DNA of 64,000 nt, taken from positions 248,001 through 312,000 of the forward strand of contig NZ_JAODAB010000005.1 of NCBI RefSeq assembly GCF_025336485.1, in the 5' to 3' direction. The stretch's first letter is position 1; the number at the start of each line of letters is the position of its first letter. Below are positions 9,378 to 19,838 of this stretch, in pieces. The DNA comes from Pseudomonas citri. GTDB lineage: Bacteria > Pseudomonadota > Gammaproteobacteria > Pseudomonadales > Pseudomonadaceae. Position numbers and translations under genes: made by a program. A model generated the notes under the pieces. That model made no database searches, was not told the DNA's origin, and saw nothing but the letters and a program-made list of their open reading frames with translations.

Positions 9378-9432
9378 TGACATTTGCACATCCCTTCGTT
9401 ACCTGCCGAGGGATATCCCCTGATTAGAATCC
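9378..9432 (+). promoter_or_regulatory. Composite promoter element upstream of gtsA
   Basis: TGACAT (9378-9383), TTCGTTACCTG (9395-9405) and TGATTAGAATCC (9421-9432) are a near-duplicate of the element upstream of the AGE-family gene with identical block spacing. The right block reads as an extended -10 (TG, then TTAGAAT). It is followed by a short leader with AACAACAA and the GAAGG ribosome site of gtsA. Confidence 0.65.
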
Positions 9433-9484
9433 ATGCAGCGCAAGCACCAGACTTGCATGCATAACAACAAGAAGGTAATTCCAG

Positions 9485-10786
9485 ATGAATGCGATTTCTC
9501 GCCTCGCTACTGTCATTTCTCTTGCTTCCCTGCTTCCTGTCGCCGCCTTCCCTGTCAGCACCCTGGCCGCCGAATCCAAAGGTTCCGTGGAAGTCGTCCA
9601 CTGGTGGACGTCGGGTGGTGAAAAAGCCGCGGTCGACGTGCTCAAGGCCCAAGTGGAGAAAGACGGCTTTACCTGGAAGGACGGCGCTGTCGCCGGTGGT
9701 GGCGGCTCCACTGCCATGACCGTACTCAAGAGTCGCGCCGTGGCCGGCAACCCACCGGGTGTCGCCCAGATCAAGGGCCCGGACATCCAGGAGTGGGCCT
9801 CCACCGGACTGCTCGACACCGACGTCCTGAAGGACGTGGCCAAGCAGGAGAAGTGGGACAGCCTGCTCGACAAGAAAGTCTCCGATACCGTGAAGTACGA
9901 CGGTGACTACGTCGCCGTGCCGGTGAACATCCACCGCGTCAACTGGCTGTGGATCAATCCGGAAGTCTTCAAGAAAGCTGGCATCGAAAAACCACCGACC
10001 ACCCTCCAGGAATTCTACGCCGCCGGCGACAAGCTCAAGGCCGCCGGCTTCATCCCGCTCGCCCATGGTGGCCAGCCTTGGCAGGACAGCACCGTATTCG
10101 AGGCTGTGGTGCTCTCGGTCATGGGTGTCGATGGCTACAAGAAGGCCCTGGTCGACCTGGACAACAAGGCCCTGACCGGTCCGGAAATGGTCAAGGCGCT
10201 GACCGAGCTGAAGAAAGTCGCGACCTACATGGACGCCGATGGCAAAGGCCAGGACTGGAACCTGGAAGCGGCCAAGGTCATCAACGGCAAGGCCGGCATG
10301 CAGATCATGGGTGACTGGGCCAAGAGCGAGTGGACCGCCGCGAAGAAAGTCGCCGGCAAGGACTACGAGTGCGTCGCCTTCCCGGGCACCGACAAGGCCT
10401 TCACCTACAACATCGACTCCCTGGCGGTGTTCAAGCAGAAGGACAAGGGCACTGCGGCTGGCCAGCAGGACATCGCCAAGGTTGTGCTGGGCGAGAACTT
10501 CCAGAAAGTCTTCAGCATCAACAAGGGTTCGATCCCGGTGCGCAACGACATGCTGGGTGACATGGCTCAGTACGGTTTCGACTCCTGCGCTCAGACCGCC
10601 GCCAAGGACTTCCTGGCTGGTGCCAAGACGGGCGGCCTGCAGCCGAGCATGGCGCACAACATGGCGACGACGCTGGCGGTACAAGGTGCGTTCTTTGACG
10701 TGGTGACCAACTTCATCAACGACCCGAAAGCCGACCCTGCCGATGCCGCCAAGAAACTGGGCGCTGCGGTCCAGTCTGCCAAGTAA
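9485..10786 (+). CDS. gtsA: Glucose ABC transporter, periplasmic binding protein
   Basis: Captures glucose in the periplasm for the GtsBC/GtsD importer. It has 433 residues. A Sec signal peptide covers about residues 1-30 ([17 protein letters not shown], cleavage after ALA-type site). The mature protein is an extracellular solute-binding protein family 1 fold beginning [19 protein letters not shown], with [15 protein letters not shown] and [10 protein letters not shown] further on. It is preceded by a CA motif (AACAACAA, 9463-9470) that overlaps the ribosome-binding region, suggesting Crc/Hfq repression. It is separated from gtsB by a REP pair, which could keep the binding protein in excess over the permease. 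Confidence 0.96.
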   Translation: MNAISRLATVISLASLLPVAAFPVSTLAAESKGSVEVVHWWTSGGEKAAVDVLKAQVEKDGFTWKDGAVAGGGGSTAMTVLKSRAVAGNPPGVAQIKGPDIQEWASTGLLDTDVLKDVAKQEKWDSLLDKKVSDTVKYDGDYVAVPVNIHRVNWLWINPEVFKKAGIEKPPTTLQEFYAAGDKLKAAGFIPLAHGGQPWQDSTVFEAVVLSVMGVDGYKKALVDLDNKALTGPEMVKALTELKKVATYMDADGKGQDWNLEAAKVINGKAGMQIMGDWAKSEWTAAKKVAGKDYECVAFPGTDKAFTYNIDSLAVFKQKDKGTAAGQQDIAKVVLGENFQKVFSINKGSIPVRNDMLGDMAQYGFDSCAQTAAKDFLAGAKTGGLQPSMAHNMATTLAVQGAFFDVVTNFINDPKADPADAAKKLGAAVQSAK

Positions 10787-10823
10787 TCGTTAGCACCGCA
10801 GGCGTCCTCCCTATGTGAGCGAG

Positions 10824-10915
10824 CCTGTGGGAGCAAAGCTTGCTCGCGATGAACGATAACGCGCTCATTCGAAAGACCGAGGCGCCTTCATCGCGAGCAA
10901 GCTCAGCTCCCACAC
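10824..10915. repeat. REP pair, copy 3, inside the gts operon
   Basis: Units at 10824-10850 (CCTGTGGGAGCAAAGC, then TTGCTCGCGAT) and 10890-10915 (ATCGCGAGCAAGC, then TCAGCTCCCACAC) in inverted orientation, between gtsA and gtsB. It lies where a 3' stabilising or attenuating hairpin would set the ratio of binding protein to permease. Confidence 0.88.
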
Positions 10916-10974
10916 AAGTTCGCTCCTGCAAAGGGAATGTTCTGTAGTCTTTTTCTCTTGTACTGGATCTTCCC

Positions 10975-11883
10975 ATGAGTTCTGTTGCTGTGTTCAGCAA
11001 GGCCTCGCCGTTCGATGCGTTGCAGCGCTGGCTCCCGAAACTGGTGCTGGCGCCGAGCATGTTCATCGTCCTGGTGGGCTTCTACGGCTACATCCTGTGG
11101 ACGTTCGTCCTGTCGTTCACCACCTCGACGTTCCTGCCCACCTACAAATGGGCGGGCCTGGCGCAGTATGCACGGCTGCTGGACAACGATCGCTGGTGGG
11201 TGGCGAGCAAGAACCTGGCGGTGTTCGGTGGCTTGTTCATCGGCATCACGCTGGTGATCGGTGTGCTGCTGGCGGTGTTCCTCGACCAGCGCATCCGCCG
11301 CGAAGGTTTCATTCGCACGATCTACCTGTACCCGATGGCGCTCTCGATGATCGTCACCGGTACGGCCTGGAAGTGGTTGCTCAACCCAGGCATGGGCCTG
11401 GATAAATTGCTGCGTGACTGGGGCTGGGAGGGCTTTCGCCTGGACTGGCTGATCGACCCGGACCGCGTGGTGTATTGCCTGGTGATCGCGGCCGTGTGGC
11501 AGGCGTCGGGTTTCATCATGGCGATGTTCCTGGCTGGCCTGCGGGGCGTCGATCAATCGATCATCCGTGCCGCGCAGATCGACGGCGCGAGCATGCCGCA
11601 CATCTACTGGAAAGTGGTGTTGCCGAGCCTGCGTCCGGTGTTCTTCAGTTCCGTGATGATCCTGGCGCACATCGCCATCAAGAGTTTCGACCTGGTGGCG
11701 GCGATGACCGCCGGTGGCCCGGGCTACTCCTCGGACTTGCCCGCCATGTTCATGTACTCCTTCACTTTCAGTCGCGGCCAGATGGGCATGGGCTCGGCCA
11801 GTGCGATCCTGATGCTCGGTGCGATTCTCGCGATCATCGTGCCTTACCTGTACTCCGAGCTGAGGACCAAGCGTCATGACTAG
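10975..11883 (+). CDS. gtsB: Glucose ABC transporter permease GtsB
   Basis: First of two inner-membrane permeases of the glucose importer. It has 302 residues with about six hydrophobic segments (for example LVLAPSMFIVLVGFYGYILW near residue 22). The cytoplasmic EAA loop is in the C-terminal half (AAQIDGASMPHIYWKVVLP), which contacts the ATPase. It starts with ATG at 10975. It overlaps gtsC by 8 bp, implying coupled translation and equal stoichiometry. Confidence 0.95.
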   Translation: MSSVAVFSKASPFDALQRWLPKLVLAPSMFIVLVGFYGYILWTFVLSFTTSTFLPTYKWAGLAQYARLLDNDRWWVASKNLAVFGGLFIGITLVIGVLLAVFLDQRIRREGFIRTIYLYPMALSMIVTGTAWKWLLNPGMGLDKLLRDWGWEGFRLDWLIDPDRVVYCLVIAAVWQASGFIMAMFLAGLRGVDQSIIRAAQIDGASMPHIYWKVVLPSLRPVFFSSVMILAHIAIKSFDLVAAMTAGGPGYSSDLPAMFMYSFTFSRGQMGMGSASAILMLGAILAIIVPYLYSELRTKRHD

Positions 11884-12721
11884 TCTCGCTGCCAAACCTG
11901 CCATAAGCCTGAGCCGCATCGGGATCTACGCGGTGCTGATCCTTGCCGTACTGCTTTACCTGGTGCCGCTGGTGGTCATGTTGTTGACCAGTTTCAAGAC
12001 TCCGGAAGACATCAGTAGCGGCAACCTGCTGAGCTGGCCGACCGTGGTCAGCAGCATCGGTTGGGTCAAGGCCTGGGCCACGGTCGATGGCTACTTCTGG
12101 AACTCGATCAAGATCACCGTCCCGGCGGTGCTGATCTCTACCGCCATCGGTGCCTTGAACGGCTACGTGCTGTCGATGTGGCGCTTTCGCGGTTCGCAGT
12201 TGTTCTTCGGCCTGCTGCTGTTCGGTTGCTTCCTGCCGTTCCAGACCGTCCTGCTGCCGGCCTCGTTCACCCTCGGCAAGATGGGCCTGGCCAGCACCAC
12301 CACGGGACTGGTGTTCGTGCATGTGGTCTATGGCCTGGCCTTCACCACGCTGTTCTTCCGCAACTACTACGTGAGCATCCCCGATGCGCTGGTGAAGGCG
12401 GCGCGACTGGACGGCGCGGGTTTCTTCACGATCTTCCGGCGGATCATCCTGCCGATGTCCACCCCGATCATCATGGTCTGCCTGATCTGGCAATTCACCC
12501 AGATCTGGAACGACTTCCTGTTCGGCGTGGTGTTCTCCAGCGGCGATTCGCAGCCCATCACGGTGGCGCTGAACAACTTGGTCAACACCAGCACCGGGGC
12601 CAAGGAATACAACGTTGATATGGCGGCGGCGATGATCGCCGGGCTGCCGACCCTGCTGGTCTATGTGATCGCAGGCAAGTATTTCGTGCGCGGCCTCACC
12701 GCCGGCGCAGTCAAGGGGTAA
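11876..12721 (+). CDS. gtsC: Glucose ABC transporter permease GtsC
   Basis: Second permease of the importer, 281 residues, MalG-like. The N-terminal membrane segment is IGIYAVLILAVLLYLVPLVV and the EAA loop is AARLDGAGFFTIFRRIILP. It overlaps gtsB by 8 bp and ends 2 bp before the ATG of gtsD, so all three are one tightly packed unit. Confidence 0.95.
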   Translation: MTSLAAKPAISLSRIGIYAVLILAVLLYLVPLVVMLLTSFKTPEDISSGNLLSWPTVVSSIGWVKAWATVDGYFWNSIKITVPAVLISTAIGALNGYVLSMWRFRGSQLFFGLLLFGCFLPFQTVLLPASFTLGKMGLASTTTGLVFVHVVYGLAFTTLFFRNYYVSIPDALVKAARLDGAGFFTIFRRIILPMSTPIIMVCLIWQFTQIWNDFLFGVVFSSGDSQPITVALNNLVNTSTGAKEYNVDMAAAMIAGLPTLLVYVIAGKYFVRGLTAGAVKG

Positions 12722-12723
12722 TC

Positions 12724-13884
<1,161 letters not shown>

Positions 13885-13898
13885 AGATGTGAATGTGG

Positions 13899-13938
13899 GA
13901 GCTGGGCTGTGGGAACAAAGCGTTGTTCCCTCCAGCTC
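13899..13938. repeat. Two-tier hairpin between gtsD and oprB
   Basis: GAGCTGG (13899) pairs with CCAGCTC (13932) outside an inner stem GGGAACAA / TTGTTCCC (13911-13930, loop AGCG). It partly resembles the REP family (GTGGGAGC at 13895) but is diverged. No T-tract follows. It may partially terminate or protect the gts message before oprB. Confidence 0.7.
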
Positions 13939-14040
13939 GCGCCCGTGAGGAGTATGTGAGGGGCAGGGAACTGCTCGTCGCAATCGTTGTAAACCGCGTT
14001 AGATAAAAACAGTTAATAACAATAAGACGAGGATGTAGGG

Positions 14041-15387
14041 ATGAAGAAGAAAAACAACGCCCAGCTTATCTGCCAGTTGTCTGCCGTTGCGGCGATGATG
14101 CTGGCCGGTAGCGTACACGCGGCCGACGCGTTCAGCGCCGACTCGCAGTGGATGACGGGTGACTGGGGTGGTGAGCGGACCAAGCTGATCGAGCAGGGCA
14201 TCGACATCAAGGCTGACTACGTCGGTGAAATGGGCGCCAACCTGCACGGTGGCTACAACAACGACAAGACTGCGCGTTACGCCGACCAGTTCGGCCTGGG
14301 CGTGGCGCTGGACCTTGAAAAGCTGTGGGGCTGGGACAACACCCAGGCCAAGATCCAGCTGACCAACCGTAACGGTGAAAACATCTCCAACGACCGTATT
14401 GGCGACCCGCGTGCCGGCACCTTGAGCTCCTCGCAGGAAGTCTACGGTCGTGGGCATATGGTTCGTTTGACCCAACTGTGGATCAAGCACCAGTTTCTCG
14501 ACGGCAAGCTGGACGTCAAGGCCGGTTACTTCGGCGAAGGCGAAGACTTCAACACCTTCCCTTGCGAGTTCCAGAACCTGGCCTTTTGCGGTTCCCAAGT
14601 GGGTAACTGGGCGACCGGCATCTGGTACAACTGGCCAGTCATGCAGGCTGCACTTCGTGTGAAGTACAACATCACCCCTGAGTTCTATGCGCAGATTGGC
14701 GCGTATAACCAGAACCCTTCGCAACTGGAACACGGCAACGGCTTCAAACTCAGCGGCAGTGGCACCAAGGGCACGGTCATTCCGGTCGAGCTGGTCTGGT
14801 CGCCGAAGGTCAACAACCTGCCGGGCGAATACCGTGTCGGTTACTACAAGAGCACGGCCGACGCCAATGACGTGCGTGAAGACGACAACGGCAATGATGC
14901 CGCGACCACCGGCAACGCCTACCGCAGCCATAACAGCAAGCACGGCTACTGGTTCGTCGCCCAGCAACAGCTCACCACCCACAACGGTGACGCTTCGCGC
15001 GGCCTGAACATCGCGGCCAACGCGACCTTCCACGACAAGGACACCAACGTCGTCGACAACTATCAGTCGCTGATGTTCGTGTACAAGGGGCCATTCGATG
15101 CACGTCCTAAAGACGACATCGGGATCGGTTTCTCGCGCATCCATGTCAACGAAGACGTGAAGAAAAACGCCGAGCTGACCAACGCCGCCAACGGCGTCAC
15201 CGACTACAACGACCCACTGTTCGCGCCGTTGCGTAGCACTGAGTACAACTACGAGCTCAACTACGGGGTCCACGTGACCAACTGGCTGACTGTGCGTCCC
15301 AACCTGCAATACATCACTCACCCGGGTGGTGTGGATGAAGTCGACAACGCCCTGGTGGCCGGTCTGAAAATTCAGTCGGTGTTCTAA
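14041..15387 (+). CDS. oprB: Carbohydrate-selective outer-membrane porin OprB
   Basis: Outer-membrane channel that admits glucose and related sugars. It has 448 residues. A signal peptide covers about 1-29 (SAVAAMMLAGSVHAADAF). The mature part begins QWMTGDWGGERTKLIEQGI, the OprB-family start. Alternating amphipathic strands run throughout, and the protein ends in Phe (KIQSVF), as outer-membrane beta barrels do. The leader holds AATAACAATAA (14015-14025), a CA motif. It is the last gene of the gts unit, with a strong terminator after it. Confidence 0.96.
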   Translation: MKKKNNAQLICQLSAVAAMMLAGSVHAADAFSADSQWMTGDWGGERTKLIEQGIDIKADYVGEMGANLHGGYNNDKTARYADQFGLGVALDLEKLWGWDNTQAKIQLTNRNGENISNDRIGDPRAGTLSSSQEVYGRGHMVRLTQLWIKHQFLDGKLDVKAGYFGEGEDFNTFPCEFQNLAFCGSQVGNWATGIWYNWPVMQAALRVKYNITPEFYAQIGAYNQNPSQLEHGNGFKLSGSGTKGTVIPVELVWSPKVNNLPGEYRVGYYKSTADANDVREDDNGNDAATTGNAYRSHNSKHGYWFVAQQQLTTHNGDASRGLNIAANATFHDKDTNVVDNYQSLMFVYKGPFDARPKDDIGIGFSRIHVNEDVKKNAELTNAANGVTDYNDPLFAPLRSTEYNYELNYGVHVTNWLTVRPNLQYITHPGGVDEVDNALVAGLKIQSVF

Positions 15388-15425
15388 CGCTGTTGCGATA
15401 AGCTCCTCTTTATGTGCGCATATTT

Positions 15426-15455
15426 GCGGACGGCCAAGGCTGTCCGCTTTTTTTT
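15426..15455 (+). terminator. Rho-independent terminator after oprB
   Basis: GCGGAC and GTCCGC enclose an inner GCC/GGC pair, followed by a run of eight T. It closes the gtsABCD-oprB unit. Confidence 0.88.
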
Positions 15456-15476
15456 GTGAGGCATGGTCTAGCAGAA

Positions 15477-15581
15477 CCTGTGGGAGCAAGGCTTGTTGTG
15501 GGAGCAAGGCTTGCCTGCGATGAAGTTGACGCGATCTGAAGTCGTGGCGCCTGTATCGCGAGCAAGCTTTGCTCCCACAGG
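15477..15581. repeat. REP pair, copy 4, with a duplicated left unit
   Basis: TGTGGGAGCAAGGCTTG is present twice in tandem (15479-15495 and 15497-15513, period 18). The inverted partner is at 15554-15581 (TATCGCGAGCAAGC, then TTTGCTCCCACAGG). The tandem half-copy suggests slippage or nested insertion. Confidence 0.87.
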
Positions 15582-15649
15582 AAGTCTCCCTTGCCGTAGA
15601 AGCGCGTTTCACCCTGTCGAGAGTTCAATGATTTCCAGGATCGCGGCCC

Positions 15650-16504
15650 ATGCATGAGCATCCGCTACAACGCTTTTTCAAGTCCTTGCGCGAGCGCCCG
15701 GTATTTGCGTGGGAGCGCTATCGCCAGCGCGATGTGCTGGTGATCGATCATCCGCTGTGCCAGGCGGTCTTCAGTCGCCAGGGCGCGCAGTTGTTGCATT
15801 TTCAGCCCCGTGGCCAGAAACCCTGGCTGTGGTGTGCGGCCAAGTGGCCGAACGTCGGCGCGATACGTGGCGGGGTGCCGGTGTGTTGGCCCTGGTACGG
15901 CCGTCATCCCAGCGAAAACGCTTGGCCGTCCCACGGTTGGGCGCGGCTGATCGACTGGAAACTGCTCGACAGCCGCAGCGATGAAGACGGCGTGCACTTG
16001 CACTGGCAATTGCAACTCTGCGACTGGCAAGTGGACCTGCACGCCGATCTGGGCGAGCGCATGCAACTACGCCTGAGCACCGAGCATCAAGACCGCCTGC
16101 CTTGCCAGTTGAGCCAGGCTTTGCACGCCTATTGGCGTATTGGTGACGTTGGCGAGGTAGCGCTGTCTGGGCTCGAAGGAGCGCAGGGTTACGACCAGTT
16201 GAGCCGTGAGACTTGCCAGCAGCAAGGCGAGTTGCGGGTCGAGGGCGGCTGCCAGAGGGTGTTCCAGCATGACGGGCAATTACAGCTCAAGGATCATGCC
16301 TGGCAGCGCGCGCTGTGCATCGACACCGGCGACAGCGCCGACACGGTGGTCTGGCATCCCGGCGCGCGGCCGTTGCTGGGGGTGAGCTGGGACGAAGTCA
16401 ACGAATTCGTCTGCGTCGAAGCGGCCAGCGGCGGCACCGACAGCCTGTGCCTGGCGCCTGGGGAACAGGCGCATTTGAGTTTGCAGGCTTGGGTGGGGGC
16501 TTAG
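15650..16504 (+). CDS. D-hexose-6-phosphate mutarotase (YeaD-like)
   Basis: Interconverts alpha and beta anomers of glucose-6-phosphate, supplying the beta form used by Zwf. It has 284 residues and is of the aldose-1-epimerase superfamily. Visible blocks are VFSRQGAQLLHFQPRGQKPWLW, GGVPVCWPWYGRHP and SHGWARLIDW (family His and Arg), ALHAYWRIGDV, and DTVVWHPG near the end. The ATG is at 15650. It converges on hexR across a 90-bp gap with a perfect inverted repeat. Family and context both support the assignment. Confidence 0.9.
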   Translation: MHEHPLQRFFKSLRERPVFAWERYRQRDVLVIDHPLCQAVFSRQGAQLLHFQPRGQKPWLWCAAKWPNVGAIRGGVPVCWPWYGRHPSENAWPSHGWARLIDWKLLDSRSDEDGVHLHWQLQLCDWQVDLHADLGERMQLRLSTEHQDRLPCQLSQALHAYWRIGDVGEVALSGLEGAQGYDQLSRETCQQQGELRVEGGCQRVFQHDGQLQLKDHAWQRALCIDTGDSADTVVWHPGARPLLGVSWDEVNEFVCVEAASGGTDSLCLAPGEQAHLSLQAWVGA

Positions 16505-16506
16505 GG

Positions 16507-16543
16507 TTTGTACGAAAAGTCGCGCAGGCGCTTTTCGTACAAA
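16507..16543. repeat. Perfect 13-bp inverted repeat between convergent genes
   Basis: TTTGTACGAAAAG (16507-16519) and CTTTTCGTACAAA (16531-16543) flank an 11-nt loop that itself contains CGC/GCG. It lies 2 bp after the mutarotase stop and 51 bp from the hexR stop. Neither side has a clear T-run, so it is at best an atypical bidirectional terminator. Confidence 0.8.
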
Positions 16544-16594
16544 GCCTGGATCTCCGGTGTGATGACTCTCAGGCACTGAAGCCTCAAGGCCGGA

Positions 16595-17464
16595 TCAGTT
16601 GAACTCGTCCCCAATCGGATACCGGCTGGCGTTGAGGCTTTCCTTGATCTTGCGCAGGTGCGGCTGGAAGTCCACGCCGCGGCGCAGGGTCATGCCGGTG
16701 GCGAGCACGTCCAGTACGGTGAGCTGGATGATCCGCGAGGTCATCGGCATGTAGATGTCGGTGTCTTCGGGCAGTGGAATGTTCAGGCTCAGGGTACTGG
16801 CCTTGGCCAGGGGCGAACCTTCGGCGGTCAGGCCCAGCACCGAGGCGCCGTTTTCCCGGGCGATGCGCGCCACTTCCACCAGCTCGCGGGTCCGGCCGGT
16901 GTAGGAAATGATCACGAACAGCTCGCCGGTATGAGCCACCGACGCGATCATGCGCTGCATCAGCACATCGGCATGAGCAGTCACGGCCAGGTTGAAGCGG
17001 AAAAATTTGTGCTGGGCGTCCAACGCCACCGGGGCCGAGGCGCCGAGGCCGAAGAAGTGGATCTGCCGGGCCTGGATCAGCAGGTCGACGGCGCGGCTGA
17101 TCAAATTTGGATCGAGGGCCTGGCAGGCGCTGTCCAATGAGGCAATGGCGCTGCCAAAGATTTTCTGGGTGTAGGCTTCCGGGTTGTCGTCGGCTTCCAC
17201 CGCGCGGCTGACATAAGCGGCGCCGCTGGCCAGGCTCTGGGCCAATTGCAGCTTGAGTTCCGGGTAACCGCTGACACCGAATGAGCGGCAGAAGCGGTTG
17301 ACCGTGGGCTCGCTGACCGAGGCAGCCTGGGCGAGGGCGGCAATGCTGTAGCGGGTGGCCTGCTGTGGGTTGAGCAGGATGATCTCGGCCACCTTGCGTT
17401 CGGCCTTGTTCAGGTCTTCAAGGCGACTCTGGATCTGCTCCAGTAAATTTCGCACGCGGTCCAT
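16595..17464 (-). CDS. hexR: Transcriptional repressor HexR (RpiR family)
   Basis: Represses Entner-Doudoroff genes and is released by KDPG. It has 289 residues. The N-terminal RpiR helix-turn-helix domain (about 1-77) includes [36 protein letters not shown]. The C-terminal SIS sugar-phosphate domain (about 120-260) has [22 protein letters not shown] and [17 protein letters not shown]. It is divergent from zwf, its target, and candidate operators lie between them and in the gap/edd region. Confidence 0.97.
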   Translation of the reverse strand: MDRVRNLLEQIQSRLEDLNKAERKVAEIILLNPQQATRYSIAALAQAASVSEPTVNRFCRSFGVSGYPELKLQLAQSLASGAAYVSRAVEADDNPEAYTQKIFGSAIASLDSACQALDPNLISRAVDLLIQARQIHFFGLGASAPVALDAQHKFFRFNLAVTAHADVLMQRMIASVAHTGELFVIISYTGRTRELVEVARIARENGASVLGLTAEGSPLAKASTLSLNIPLPEDTDIYMPMTSRIIQLTVLDVLATGMTLRRGVDFQPHLRKIKESLNASRYPIGDEFN

Positions 17465-17567
17465 ACAAGATTCCTAGAAAGACGGGTCTTTGATACGACC
17501 CTTTGCGGTGACCTATCCTACTGATGGCTCCGGCGGACCACCACTCGGAATCGACATTTTCGAAAAA

Positions 17568-17586
17568 TGTTGTGGTTATTACTACA
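17568..17586. promoter_or_regulatory. Candidate HexR operator between hexR and zwf
   Basis: TGTTGT-N7-ACTACA, with an alternative tighter dyad TGTGGT-N4-ACTACA. It lies 66 bp upstream of zwf and 104 bp upstream of hexR. A weaker TGTAGT occurs at about 17620. The position fits autoregulation plus control of zwf-pgl-eda. The match is looser than at gap/edd. Confidence 0.55.
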
Positions 17587-17651
17587 TTTTTCCTTGAGTG
17601 ATGCCTTGAAAAAAGGTATTTGTAGTTTAACTTGATAAAAGAACAAACATC

Positions 17652-19121
17652 ATGCCTCCGATTACGGTAGAACCGTGCACCTTTGCGTTGTTCGGCGCGT
17701 TGGGCGATCTGGCCTTGCGCAAGCTGTTTCCTGCCCTCTATCAACTCGATGCCGCCGGCCTGCTGCATGAGCAGACGCGTATCCTCGCGCTGGCCCGCGA
17801 GCCTGGCAGCGAGCAGCAGCACCTGGCCTACATCAGCACTGAATTGCGGCGCTTCGTCGGCGAAAAGGACGTGGACGCGGCGGTGCTCGAACGCTTCCTG
17901 GCGCGGTTGAACTACCTGCATGTGGATTTCCTCAAGGCCGACGATTACGTCGCCCTGGCCGAGCAGGCCGGTTCGGCCCAGCAGGTCATCGCCTATTTCG
18001 CTACCCCGGCAGCGGTGTACGGCGCGATCTGCGAGAACCTGGCCAAGGTCGGCTTGAGCGAGAAAACCCGCGTGGTGCTGGAGAAGCCCATCGGCTCGGA
18101 CCTGGAATCGTCGCGCAAGGTCAACGATGCCGTGGCGCAGTTCTTTCCGGAAAACCGCACGTATCGCATCGACCACTACCTGGGCAAGGAAACGGTCCAG
18201 AACCTGATTGCGTTGCGGTTCGCCAACAGCCTGTTCGAAACCCAGTGGAACCAGCACTACATCTCCCACGTGGAAATCACCGTGGCCGAGGAGGTCGGTA
18301 TCGAAGGCCGTTGGGGCTATTTCGACAAGGCCGGTCAGTTGCGGGACATGATCCAGAACCACTTGTTGCAGTTGCTCTGCCTGATCGCCATGGACCCGCC
18401 GGCCGACTTGTCCGCCGACAGTATCCGGGACGAGAAGGTCAAGGTCCTCAAGGCGCTGGCACCGATCAGCCCGGAAGGACTGACCACCCAGGTGGTGCGC
18501 GGCCAGTACATCGCGGGCCACAGCGCAGGCAAGGCGGTGCCGGGCTATCTGGAAGAGCCCAATTCCAACACCCAGAGCGACACCGAGACCTTCGTCGCGC
18601 TGCGTGCCGACATCCGCAACTGGCGCTGGGCCGGGGTGCCGTTCTACCTGCGTACGGGCAAGCGCATGCCGCAAAAGCTGTCGCAGATCGTCATTCACTT
18701 CAAGGAACCGTCGCACTACATCTTCGCCCCCGAGCAGCGCCTGCAGATCAGCAACAAGCTGATCATCCGCCTGCAACCGGACGAAGGCATTTCCTTGCGC
18801 GTGATGACCAAGGAGCAAGGCCTGGACAAGGGCATGCAATTGCGCAGCGGTCCGTTGCAACTCAACTTTTCCGACACCTACCGCAGCGCACGGATTCCCG
18901 ATGCCTATGAGCGGCTGTTGCTGGAAGTCATGAACGGCAATCAGAACCTGTTTGTCCGTAAAGATGAAATTGAAGCCGCGTGGACGTGGTGTGACCAGTT
19001 GATCGCCGGGTGGAAGAAATCCGGTGATGCGCCCAAGCCGTACGCGGCCGGGTCCTGGGGGCCGATGAGCTCCATCGCGCTGATCACGCGGGACGGGAGG
19101 TCATGGTATGGCGATATCTGA
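17652..19121 (+). CDS. zwf: Glucose-6-phosphate 1-dehydrogenase
   Basis: Oxidises glucose-6-phosphate to 6-phosphogluconolactone and makes NAD(P)H. It has 489 residues. The coenzyme loop is [17 protein letters not shown] near the N-terminus. The catalytic motif [13 protein letters not shown] is near residue 175, and [14 protein letters not shown] lies in the C-terminal beta-sheet domain. The ATG is at 17652, with AAGAACAA (CA-type) just upstream. It overlaps pgl by 14 bp. Confidence 0.98.
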   Translation: MPPITVEPCTFALFGALGDLALRKLFPALYQLDAAGLLHEQTRILALAREPGSEQQHLAYISTELRRFVGEKDVDAAVLERFLARLNYLHVDFLKADDYVALAEQAGSAQQVIAYFATPAAVYGAICENLAKVGLSEKTRVVLEKPIGSDLESSRKVNDAVAQFFPENRTYRIDHYLGKETVQNLIALRFANSLFETQWNQHYISHVEITVAEEVGIEGRWGYFDKAGQLRDMIQNHLLQLLCLIAMDPPADLSADSIRDEKVKVLKALAPISPEGLTTQVVRGQYIAGHSAGKAVPGYLEEPNSNTQSDTETFVALRADIRNWRWAGVPFYLRTGKRMPQKLSQIVIHFKEPSHYIFAPEQRLQISNKLIIRLQPDEGISLRVMTKEQGLDKGMQLRSGPLQLNFSDTYRSARIPDAYERLLLEVMNGNQNLFVRKDEIEAAWTWCDQLIAGWKKSGDAPKPYAAGSWGPMSSIALITRDGRSWYGDI

Positions 19122-19821
19122 ATTGAAACTGCCACAGGGCGTCAGCGCCCTCGAATTCAAGAGCCCGGTGTTGCTCGCTGAAGGCTTGGCATTGAACGTG
19201 GCCGAGCAGTTGCGCAATGCGATCGATGCGCGGGGCACGGCGGTGCTGGTGGTGTCCGGTGGTCGCAGCCCTGTCGCTTTTTTCCATGCGCTGGCCAAGC
19301 AGGCGCTGGACTGGTCGAAGGTGCTGGTGAGCCTGGCCGACGAGCGCTGGGTGCCGGTCGAGCACGCCGACAGCAACGCCGGCCTGCTCAAGCGTTACCT
19401 GCTGCAAGGGGCTGCGGCCAAGGCCCAGTTCCTGAGTCTTTACAGCGCCAGCGCCAACCTGGAAGCGGCAGCCGAACAGGCGGATCGTTTGCTGGCCGAG
19501 CTGCCGTCCATCGACGTGCTGGTACTGGGCATGGGCGATGACGGACACACCGCCTCGCTGTTCCCGGACAGTCCGAACCTGGCCCAGGCCCTGGATGCCA
19601 ACGGTGCTCGTCGTTGCTGGCCGATGCTGGCGCCGACCGTGCCACACCAGCGCTTGACCATGAGCCGTGCCTTGCTGGCCTCGGCGAAACACAAAGTGCT
19701 GTCGATTTCCGGTCAATCGAAATTGACCACCCTGAGCACTGCGGTGGCCGGTGACGACGTCGCCGAAATGCCGATCCGCGCGTTTTTGCAACCTACGTTA
19801 GAGATTTACTGGTGTCCATGA
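19108..19821 (+). CDS. pgl: 6-Phosphogluconolactonase (DevB type)
   Basis: Hydrolyses 6-phosphogluconolactone to 6-phosphogluconate. It has 237 residues. [18 protein letters not shown] is the phosphate-binding segment, [19 protein letters not shown] follows, and [15 protein letters not shown] carries the catalytic His. It sits between zwf and eda with overlaps on both sides. The start ATG at 19108 follows GGGAGG with suitable spacing; a second ATG at 19103 is in another frame. Confidence 0.97.
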   Translation: MAISELKLPQGVSALEFKSPVLLAEGLALNVAEQLRNAIDARGTAVLVVSGGRSPVAFFHALAKQALDWSKVLVSLADERWVPVEHADSNAGLLKRYLLQGAAAKAQFLSLYSASANLEAAAEQADRLLAELPSIDVLVLGMGDDGHTASLFPDSPNLAQALDANGARRCWPMLAPTVPHQRLTMSRALLASAKHKVLSISGQSKLTTLSTAVAGDDVAEMPIRAFLQPTLEIYWCP

Positions 19822-19838
19822 ACCAAGGATCAGCCGCT

